12,558 bases of DNA from contig MU647069.1 in NCBI GenBank assembly GCA_026770585.1, positions 177,704 to 190,261 on the forward strand. Reading direction: 5' to 3'. Positions within the stretch are counted from its first letter, which is position 1. The number at the start of each line of letters is the position of its first letter. Under the pieces are notes generated by a model. The model had not been told where the DNA came from and searched no databases. It saw nothing but the letters and a program-made list of their open reading frames with translations. The translations under genes were made by a program, and so were the position numbers. This stretch comes from Baffinella frigidus (taxonomy: Eukaryota; Cryptophyceae; Cryptomonadales; Baffinellaceae). Shown here in pieces: positions 1 through 7,500 of the stretch.

Positions 1-32
<32 letters not shown>
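1..32. repeat. G homopolymer at window edge
   Basis: 32 consecutive G. It could be an assembly or sequencing edge artefact, but similar G-runs sit before the right arm of the family A-like element at 205-266 and inside arms at 1191-1199, so at least part may be genuine. Confidence 0.8.
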
Positions 33-33
<1 letters not shown>

Positions 34-81
34 AGCACGTGGACAGGGAGACATTTCCTCCTGAGCGAGATACCCTTGGAG
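33..81 (+). mobile_element. Degenerate family A right arm, copy 1
   Basis: A G-run followed by CTCCTGAGCGAGATACCCTT resembles the family A terminal repeat TGAGCGAGGTACCCCTGTA. It forms a direct repeat with 225-266. Confidence 0.5.
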
Positions 82-128
82 CACTGGGATCTTTAAAAAA
101 GCGGCGAAGTACAGAGGGGGCCGCAACT

Positions 129-162
129 TCAAGTGAATTCACTTGAAAAAAGTGAATTCACT
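129..162. repeat. Nested EcoRI-centred palindromes
   Basis: TCAAGTGAATTCACTTGA at 129-146 is a perfect 18-bp palindrome; AGTGAATTCACT at 151-162 repeats its centre. Together they could fold either separately or with each other. No function is evident. Confidence 0.8.
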
Positions 163-204
163 GAGTCAGACGTAAAGCCAATAGGATCTTAGGGCAGGCG
201 AGGG

Positions 205-266
205 GGGAAAGGGGGGGGGGGGGTAGGTGCACGGGGAGGCGTTCTCCTGAGCGAGATACCCCTGGG
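205..266 (+). mobile_element. Degenerate family A right arm, copy 2
   Basis: G-run plus TCTCCTGAGCGAGATACCCC, directly repeating the arrangement at 20-81. The left arm is not seen. Confidence 0.5.
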
Positions 267-282
267 ATCAGGGGTATCGAAG

Positions 283-340
283 CACTTAAGGGATAGGGTG
301 GATTGGCCACTTAAGGGATACGCCGGCCACTTAAGAGATA
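283..340 (+). repeat. Three solo family B ends
   Basis: CACTTAAGGGATA occurs at 283-295 and 308-320, and CACTTAAGAGATA at 328-340, all in the same direction. They equal the family B terminal repeat without a body. The 22-bp string around the second one recurs exactly at 1965-1986. Confidence 0.7.
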
Positions 341-354
341 GGGCGGGTAGCGGG

Positions 355-379
355 TTCTTGTAGTCGAGACACCCCTGTA
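355..379 (+). mobile_element. Diverged family A terminal repeat
   Basis: TTCTTGTAGTCGAGACACCC then CTGTA aligns with TTCTTATGAGCGAGGTACCC then CTGTA. A solo end. Confidence 0.5.
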
Positions 380-438
380 ACACAACAGCCGGGGAGTTGA
401 TTAAACATAACCTCCCCCTCAGTATGCACCGTGTCTAC

Positions 439-543
439 TATCCCTTAAGTGGCCATGCCTACAAATTTGAGGGCCAAGAGGTCCTAGGCAGGTCCTAGGG
501 CCCTACCGTAGGGCGTATGAGCCTACTGGGCACTTGAGGGATA
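439..543 (-). mobile_element. Family B MITE-like element, 105 bp
   Basis: Ends TATCCCTTAAGTGGC / GCACTTGAGGGATA form the terminal inverted repeat. The body has GGTCCTAGG twice and GCCCTACCGTAGGGC. It is exactly as long as the copies at 11424-11528 and 11951-12055 and is inverted relative to them. Non-autonomous; no transposase in the window. TA at both ends suggests a TA target. Confidence 0.8.
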
Positions 544-823
544 CCCGGAACCCGAGACCCTAAACCCTAAACCCTAAACCCTGAAGCGTGAACCTGGAGC
601 TGCCAAGCACGAACCCTGTCGAGTGCGCATGACCTCTTCCTAGGTCCTGCTGAGACACAGCCTCGGTAGGGGTGCATACATGGCGGCCGTGGTGGTGTTA
701 ATAATTAATACTGTTGGTGGTGATAAAGGTATCACTCGTTCCTAGACGATGGCCTTTCCGTAGACCGTCCTAAGGTACTTCTGTACCTAGGAGGCTGAGA
801 CCCCCGAAGTGACGGTTCGTAGT
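544..823. other. 3' flank, no gene seen
   Basis: Three CCCTAAA units lie at 560-582. The rest is unrecognised; it contains CCTAGG and GTCCTAAGG motifs like those in the MITE cores. No open frame with coding character. Confidence 0.5.
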
Positions 824-883
824 TATCCCTCAAGTGGCGAGCGTGTCAAATCTGACCCGCAAGGCCTCGCCACTTGATGGATA
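824..883. mobile_element. Short family B element, 60 bp
   Basis: TATCCCTCAAGTGGCGAG ... CTCGCCACTTGATGGATA with an inner hairpin GCGTGTC-AAATCT-GACCCGC (one mismatch). It has the terminal repeats and the hairpin module but lacks the GCCCTAC/CCTAGG module of the 105-bp form. Confidence 0.7.
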
Positions 884-931
884 AATAAATCCACAGCACT
901 TTTATTGGTCACATATTCAGAGAGTTGAATC

Positions 932-957
932 CACTAGACGATGCACGAACACGTAGT
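932..957 (-). pseudogene. 3' fragment of terminal exon 12
   Basis: Reads TCSCIV-stop with GTC for GTT, silent. It keeps the stop codon, as the other copies do. Confidence 0.6.
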
Positions 958-1025
958 CGCCCCGCGCGGCACTGGGGCGTTTTCCGGGGCATGTTTTCGA
1001 TCAGACACACAAATATATATTTTTA

Positions 1026-1038
1026 TTAAACGACGCAC
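1026..1038 (-). pseudogene. Possible remnant of exon 12 end
   Basis: Reads CVV-stop (TAA) where exon 12 has CIV-stop; 12 of 14 bases match. Very short, so weak. Confidence 0.3.
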
Positions 1039-1107
1039 GCCCAGATGAAACATCACGTAGTTACTGATCGCAGTATCGGAGAGTTTACCCCCCCAACGCT
1101 CGCTACT

Positions 1108-1228
1108 TACAGGGGTACCTCGCTCATAAGAAAGCGCCCCCTCCTAGGACCCTACAGCAGGCCTCTGCCTAGGGCCCTATGGTGGCCCTAGGGGGGGGGC
1201 GTTTTATTTTGAGCGAGGTACCCCTGTA
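1108..1228. mobile_element. Family A MITE-like element, 121 bp
   Basis: Left end TACAGGGGTACCTCGCTCAT continuing into AAGAAA; right end GAGCGAGGTACCCCTGTA. The body is palindromic, with CCTAGGACCC and CCTAGGGGG arms. It could fold into one long hairpin. No clear target duplication. On the minus strand it supplies AATAAA (1203-1208). Confidence 0.85.
1203..1208 (-). promoter_or_regulatory. Possible AATAAA polyadenylation hexamer
   Basis: AATAAA on the minus strand about 250 bp after the TAG at 1455, inside the family A element. Another lies at 1022-1027. Algae often use other signals, so this is only a candidate. Confidence 0.2.
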
Positions 1229-1229
1229 C

Positions 1230-1256
1230 GACTAAACGATGCAGGAACTGCAGCCC
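1230..1256 (-). pseudogene. 3' fragment of terminal exon 12
   Basis: Reads GCSSCIV-stop (TAG), one Cys changed to Ser relative to exon 12. It starts 1 bp from the end of the family A element at 1108-1228. Confidence 0.7.
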
Positions 1257-1277
1257 CCCCCCCCCCCCCCCTCCCCG

Positions 1278-1299
1278 TATCCCTCCATTGAGTGGCGAG
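1278..1299 (+). repeat. Solo family B end
   Basis: TATCCCTCCATTGAGTGGCG is close to the family B end TATCCCTTAAGTGGCG; no partner end follows. Confidence 0.5.
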
Positions 1300-1454
1300 G
1301 AGCGTAGTACGCCCCTACTTAGGCCTCGGCGCCTGCGACCTCCCTGTGTATCTACTACCCCTCCCCCCCCTTCCCCCCGCCGAGGCGGGAACTGGAGGCC
1401 GTCCCCTTGGGTGTTTTCCTGGGTATTCCCCGCTGGGTCACGCAAAATAGTTGA

Positions 1455-1539
1455 CTAAACGATGCACGAACAGCAGCCCTTTCGGAGGCCGTCCTCGGTC
1501 TCTTCAGTCGTCTGGCGTGCGAAGCAGAAGTTGGCGCAC
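1455..1539 (-). CDS. Exon 12: terminal exon, ends GCCSCIV-stop
   Basis: 85 bp: one base completes a split Gly, then 27 codons and TAG. Acceptor GATCAG|G. It encodes CANFCFARQTTEETEDGLR then KGCCSCIV. Three downstream sequences (1230-1256, 1026-1038, 932-957) repeat the last codons and stop. The end is close to but not a CaaX box, since the cysteines are at positions -3, -5 and -6. Five cysteines continue the Cys-rich character of exon 11. Confidence 0.68.
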
Positions 1540-4500
1540 CTGATCACACGGAGGAATCTCAGAACGCGACGCTTCGGTTCGTGGTACTGATTAAGTGAGC
1601 GATCCCCAGCGAAACGAAACTCCACGCACTTGCCTCAGGGCTGATTGTTTACGTCACCGTCTTGCTGGCGTTTAGGGTTCGAGGTTTAGGCTGCGTGTTT
1701 GAGGTTTAGGGGTTCGGGTCAAGTGTTTCGGGCTGAGGGTTTCAGGGTTCGCGTTTAGGGTTCACGTTTTGGGGTTTCAGGTTTCGGCTGCGTGTTTGAG
1801 GTCGCGTTCAGGGTTCCGGGGTTCGGGGTTCGAGGGTTGAGGGTTGAGGGTCGAGGGGTCAGGGGTCAGGGTAGTTTCGAGGTCGGGGGGGGGGGGGCGT
1901 GGCAGAGGCAGAAGTAAGATGCGCAGCCATCGACGCATCCCGCCGTCAGGCCGCACGTACGCACGGCCACTTAAGGGATACGCCGGAGGCGGGGAGGCAC
2001 CCTCAACTCTAACCCCCGATGGGTTTTCCGGCCAGCGTGTGGGGTTCAGGGTTTAGGGTTAAGGGTTTGGGGTTGAGGGGTTAGGGCGTGGGGCAAACTC
2101 TAGGCATAAACCCTGTGTGCGAAACGCTAGGCATACACCCTGTGTTCCGAGGTCGGGGGGAGGGGGCAGTGGCAGAGGCAGAAATAGGAGGCGCATCCAT
2201 CGACGCACCCGACTGTGGGGCTGCACGCCGAGGCGGGCAGGCACGCGAGGCACACGAAGCAGCAGTACAGGGGTACCTCGCTCATAAGAAACCGCAACCC
2301 CCTAGGACCCTACAGTAGGCCTATGCCTAGGGCCCTACCGTGGTCCGAGGTCAGGGTGGTTTCGAGGTCGCGGGGGGTGACCCGTGGCAGAGGCAGAAGT
2401 AAGAGGCACAGCCATCGACGCAGCCCACCGTCGGGCCGCACGCCGAGGCGGGCAGGCACGCGAGGCCGCAGCACGCGTGACATACCTGGTTTGGAGGTTT
2501 GAGGTTTCGGGGGTTCGGTGTTAGGGTGACCGTCGGGCCGCACATCGAGGCGGGAAGGCATGCGCGTGGCACACCTGGTGTAGAGGTTTCGGGGTTTCGG
2601 GTTTCGGTGTTAGGTTGCGTAGGTACACAGTGAGGTCGTACAGGGGTACCTCGCTCATAAGAAACAACCCCCCCCCCTAGGACGACCACAGGGCCCTAGG
2701 CATAGGCCTACTTTGGGATCGGTCCTAGGGGGAGGCGGTTTCTTATGTGCGAGGTGCCCCTGTATGGGTTCGAGGCCGCGGAACGCGTTGCACAGATGGT
2801 GTAGAGGTTTGGGGTTTGGGGTGTGTTGGGTTCTAGGGTTTAAGGTTTAGGGTTTAGGGTTTATGGGATAGGGGTCAGGGTGTCGAATCTAGGGTTCAGG
2901 GTGTAGGGTGCAGGATGTAGGGTGCAGGGTGCAGGGTGCAGGGTGCAGGGTGCAGGGTGTAGGGTTTCAGGGGTTAGGGTTAAGGGTTTCGGGTTTCGGG
3001 TTTCGGGTTCAGGGTTTACTTATTGGAGTTGAGGGATTAGGGGCGAGGGTGTACCCAGCACGAGAAGCCAGGCTCGTGCTCGTGCGTGTCGGGCACACGT
3101 CGTGGATGTTCAGGGTTTCAGGTTTCGGGTTTCGGGTTGCGGCTTTAGGGTTTAGGGTGTAGGGTCTATGGTTTCGGGTGCAGGGTTGCAGGGTCTAGCG
3201 TACAGTGTGAAGGATGAAGGGTGCAGGGCGAAGGGTGTAGGGCGAAGGGTGCAGGGTGCAGGGTGGACGAGACTGCAGGATCTTGCTCGTGTGTGTCACC
3301 ACGTCGGGAAGGTCGTTGAGAGTGTAGGGTTGCAGGGTCTAGCGTGCAGGGTGAAGGATGAATGGTGAAGGGTGCATGGTGAATGGTGAAGGGTGTAGGG
3401 TATAAGGTGACATACCCAGCACGAAACGCCAGGCTCGTGCTCGTGGGTGTCAAGCACGATATCGTGCAGGTCCACTCTCCTCCGCAGCACCTGCGTGGAA
3501 CAGCCCCGCCGGCAGGCTCGTGAACGCCCGCGTGACCGTTCACGCGGACGCCGAAGCCAGACGGTCGGTCGTGACTGCCTTGCGTGTTCAGGCCTCAAGG
3601 TTCCGGGTTCAGGGTTCAGGGTTCCGGGTTTAGGGTTCAGGGTTCAGGGTGCAGGGTTCAGGGTTCGGGTTCAGGGTTCAGGGTTCAGGGTTCAGGGTTC
3701 AGGGTTCAGGGTTCAGGGTACAGGGTTCAGGGTACAGGGTTCAGGGTTCAGGGTTTGGGATTTAGGGTTTAGGGTCCGGTTGAGAGTTGGGGGGCTTAGG
3801 GTGCGGGGTTTGTGGTACAGGGTGTAGGGTTGCGGGGTTGCAGGGTGTGGGGTGGCAAGCACGATTTCAAGGTGGTCGATTCTCCGACTCTGCAGTCAGG
3901 GGTCAGGGCTTGTGATTTAAGGTTTGTGTGGTTTTTTTTGGTTTTTTTGTGCTTGTGTTTCGTGTGTTTTGTGTTTTGTGTTTGTGTTGTGTGTTGTGTG
4001 TTGTGTGGTGTGTGTTGTGTGTTTGTGGTTTGTGTTTGTGTTTAGGCGTTGGGTTCAGGGGCTGAAGGTTTCGGGTCTAGGCTCCAGGGTTGAGGCCCAA
4101 ATGATTATGATGCAGGGTGTTGATTATTCAGGCTGTGTGGGTGCAGGGCTCATGATTCAGGGTGTGGGGGTGTAGGGAGTAGGGTGTAGGGTGTAGGCAC
4201 CCCGATGCTGGCAAAGTTGGTGAGGAAGTCCTCCCACACCATACTGAACACCCCATCGCTCGCCGCCCCCCCCGCCCCCCCGTGCACCTTCTGTTGGGTC
4301 AAGGGTGTAGGGTTTGAGTTTTAGGATTTAGAGATTTGGGATTAGGGATTAGTGTTTCGGGTTTCGGGTTTTGGCACCTGCTTCCCCGTGCACCTTCTGC
4401 AAAACGCCGGCCGTGTTGGTGTTAAGAATGAATCATTATGATTAATCAATAATTATCATCACAATGTTGGTCCCGAGCCATGCTGAACACCCCGTCGCTC

Positions 4501-7500
4501 GCCGCCGCCCCCGCGCCCCCACGCACCTTCCGCAAAACGCCGGCCGTGTTGGTGTTAAGAATTGATAATTTGATATATTAATTAATAATTTGATATGTTA
4601 ATTAATAATTTAAGAACTAAAGATTCAACATACACTAAACACATCTTAAAACACGAATGTTGGGCCCACGCCACGCTGGACACCCCGGCGAGTCGCTCGC
4701 TGCCTCCGCGCCCCCATGCACCTTCCGCAAAACGCCGACCGTGTTGGTGTTGAGAATTAATAATTATCATTAATTGATCATTAATAACAATAATTAATTA
4801 ATCATTATTATCACAATGTTGGGCCCGCGCCACGCTGGACACCCCGTCGAGTCGCTCGCGGCCTCCGCGCCCCCGTACACTAATAGGGTAACGGACTGAA
4901 AACCGGGTAGTTAAGCCTACGGTATTAGGTCCTAGGAGCCCTACGGCCTACCGTAGGCAATACCGGAGGCTTCACTACCCGGTTTTCAGGACGTTAGCAT
5001 ATGAACACCGTCCGCGACATTATCCGGGACTCCGACTCAGGGGTGCAGAGGCTCAGGGGAAACCCGAACCCCGAAACCCCAGACCTTGCCAGGGAATTCA
5101 CCCCGCGCACCCGGTCACTTCCTGTTGGGTTGAGAGTGTAGGGTTGGAGGTCTAGGGTCTAGGATTTAGGGTTTAGGGTTTAGGGTCTGGGGTGTAAGGT
5201 GTAGGGTGTAGGGTGTAGGGTGTAGGGTTTAGGGTTTCGGGTTTCGGGTTTCGGGTTTCGGGTTTCGGGTTTCGGGTTTCGGGTTTCGGGTTTCGGGTTT
5301 CGGGTGTCGGGTGTCGGGTGTCGGCACCTGCTTCGCGGCAGCCTCGCGCTTGGCCGAGACCACCGCTTTCACCTTAGCGGCAAGGCGCGGGTGCTGCGTC
5401 CACACCGCGTCGCCGTCCGCCCACCTGGTGTGCCGTTTCGTGTTTAGGGTTTAGGGTTTCGGGTTAAGGGCCTAGGGTTTGGGGTGCGGGGTTTGGGGTT
5501 TTGGGGGTAGGGGATGAGGGTTTAGGGTTTAGGGTTTAGGGTTTAGGGTTTAGAGTTTCGGGTTTAGGGTTTAGGGTTTCGGGTTTCGGGTTTGGGGTTT
5601 AGTGTTTGGGGTTTAGGGTTTAGTGTTCAGGGTTTAGGATTTAGGGTTTCGGGGTTCGGCGCACCGCCCCTTCCACTCGCCCTTCCCCCACGGGTTCCGC
5701 AGCACGACTAGCCGCACCCCGCCCGACTGCAGGGTGTGGGGTTTGGGGTTTGGGATTTGGGGTTTGGGATTTGCGGGTTGGGGGTTAGGGGTTAGGGGTG
5801 AGGGTTTAGGAGCACGACCAGCCGCACCCCGCCCGACTGCAGGGTGTGGGGTGTCGGGTTTGGGGTGTAGGGTTTGGGGTTTGCGGGTTAGGGGTTGGGG
5901 GTTAGGGTGTGGGGTGTTGGAGTTTAGGGTTTGGGGTTTGCGGGTTAGGGTTTAGGGGCTAGGGTGTGGGGTGTTGGAGTTTAGGGTTTGGGGTTTGCGA
6001 GTTAGGGGTTAGGGGTTAGGGTGTGGGGTGTAGGGGGTTGCCTCGGCGGTCGCGATGAGGGAGTAGGCGTGGTTTCCGACGAGCCCGCCTCCTAGTGTGG
6101 GGTTGCGGGGTTTTATCCGGGGTCATGTTTAATTTAAAAGAAAATGGCCTATCAAACCAGATTGTGGCCCTAATTCAATCTACTTACGGCCCTAATTAAC
6201 CTTCGTCCAACTCCTATGAACAAATAGGGATCCATTACCCTAGCTGGTGTGGGGTTGCGGGATTAGTAAGTTGATCACCTTTCAAAAGGCTGGGGGGGCT
6301 CTCTCGAGGTGTTTTTCTGAGGGCAATAAAGAAGAAGAAAGTTGCGGGGTTAGGAGTCTTCAAGGGTCAAGCCCGCCCGCCACATCGCGGTATTACGGTA
6401 GTAGTAAGTTGATCACTTTTCAAAAGGCTGGGCGGGCTCTCTCGAGGTCTTTTTCTGAGGGTAATGAAGAAGAAGAAGAAGGTTGAGGGGTTGGGAGTCT
6501 TCAGGCGCATGGACTTTTGGATAACTCATCTCGAGGCTTGAGAGTAATAAAGAAGACGGTTTAGGAGTTAGCGGTTAGCGGTTATCGGTTCGCGTTTGGG
6601 GTTTGGGGTTGGGGGTGAGTTTGGGGTTTGGGGTTTGGGGTTCGGGGTGTGGGGTTCGGGGTTCGGGGTTCGGGGTTCGGGGTGTGGGGTTCGGGGTTCG
6701 GGGTTCGGGGTTCGGGGTTCGAGTGTGGGGTTTTGGGGTTCGAGTTTTGGGTTTTGGAGTTCGGGGTGTGGGATTTGATGTTTGGTGTTCGGTGTTTGGG
6801 GCTTGGGTGTCGGGTGTTGGGTGTTGGGTGTTGGGTGTTGGGTGTTCGGGGCTCGGGTTTCAGGGTTCAGGGTTCAGAGTTTAGGGTTCATGGTTCAGGG
6901 GTTGGGGTTTGTGGGTTGGGCAAACCGGCAGCGGCGGAGGTGCTCGCGCACATGATGGTCTGCTGTCCGTCAAGGGCCACCAGCTGTTTGTACACCGCGT
7001 CGTCCGTCATATCCTTCACCTGCACTCCCCGGGATGTCATGGTAATTCAGAGTCAATATAATATGTGTTTTGGGTGGAAATTGCTATCTTAGCCTCGATG
7101 TAGCTTTGCCATAGCACAAAATTCACCCCTAAGATAGGATATGATGGTCTGCTTGAAGTCGAGGGCCACCAGCTGTTTGTACACCGCGTCGTCCGTCATA
7201 TCCTTCACCTGCACTCAAAAATATTCATTCCACGGAAATGTGTTTGGTTCTGAATTCCACGAAACTATGTTTAATTTTAACAAAAGTGGACACTAGCAAA
7301 CTAGATGCTGGCCCTGAATTTAGTTAGGGCCCGAATTAATTGTCCACGAGCCCTGGGCGCTGGGTTCATGGGTGAGGGGGTTCATGCGGAAGCGCGTACC
7401 TGCACTTCCTGGTGGATCTTGCACGTGACGTGGCGCTTGTCGCCCGGAAGGGGCGAGTGCTCCAGGTCGATCCGCTTCCATGCTCCGCCAGCCTGCCGCC

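Larger units (their letters stand above)
1540..2381 (-). repeat. Intron 11: heptamer repeats and exon 11 fragments
   Basis: Contains degenerate GGGTTTAGGG/GGGTTCG repeats at 1670-1880 and 2040-2090, two 3' fragments of exon 11, a solo family B end (1965-1986) and a half family A element (2266-2345). G-rich on the plus strand, so C-rich in the transcript. Confidence 0.6.
2486..3415 (-). repeat. Intron 10: heptamers, family A element, exon edges
   Basis: Holds exon 11 5' fragments, a complete family A element, TTTAGGG and TGCAGGG runs (2905-2960), TTTCGGG, and exon 10 3' fragments. The GGGTGAAGG/GGGTGCAGG variants at 3205-3400 are more diverged. Confidence 0.65.
3491..4200 (-). repeat. Intron 9: TTCAGGG array and GT-rich tract
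   Basis: TTCAGGG-type heptamers at 3600-3760 and degenerate units to 3850. The 3491-3590 part is not repetitive and has an open frame (SGFGVRVNGHAGVHEPAG) I cannot place; a hairpin GAACGGTCACGCGGGCGTTC is inside it. An upstream extension of exon 10 is possible. Confidence 0.6.
4291..5327 (-). repeat. Intron 8: exon 9 fragment array, AT spacers, TTTCGGG array
   Basis: From right to left: a TTTCGGG array (about 5234-5310, ending in TGTCGGG units), TTTAGGG/TGTAGGG units, the family C element, then exon 9 fragments separated by AT-rich TTAATTAATAATT spacers. Confidence 0.7.
6092..6925 (-). repeat. Intron 5: TTCGGGG array and two longer repeats
   Basis: TTCGGGG/TGTGGGG units at 6595-6850. The exon 6 acceptor flank (TGTGGGGTTGCGGG) recurs at 6247-6262. 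Contains an AT-rich repeat (6124-6208) and the 98-100 bp direct repeats at 6265 and 6403. Confidence 0.65.
7020..7399 (-). repeat. Intron 4: exon 5 fragment and AT-rich repeat
   Basis: Unlike its neighbours, this intron has few heptamers. It holds the exon 5 5' fragment, about 110 bp of ordinary-looking intron, and the AT-rich repeat at 7266-7346. Confidence 0.65.

Noticed and set aside
1455-1470. C-terminal CaaX prenylation box
   Set aside because: Last residues are CCSCIV; the fourth from the end is Ser, so the Cys spacing does not fit CaaX.
2351-2689. 112-aa minus ORF as a small Cys-rich gene
   Set aside because: Includes exon 11 in frame but extends upstream through repeat and family A sequence; the splice model explains it better.
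3447-3827. Plus-strand 126-aa ORF with GFRVQGS repeats
   Set aside because: Heptamer TTCAGGG translation; shadows exon 10 on the minus strand.
3912-4175. Cys/Val/Phe-rich plus ORFs resembling a membrane protein
   Set aside because: Come from a GT/T simple-sequence tract.
5218-5327. CRISPR-like array
   Set aside because: 7-bp tandem units without spacers in a spliced eukaryotic gene.
6596-7092. Plus-strand ORFs up to 154 aa rich in GFGV
   Set aside because: Translations of a 7-bp repeat, which is open in several frames; the only coding part there is exon 5 on the other strand.
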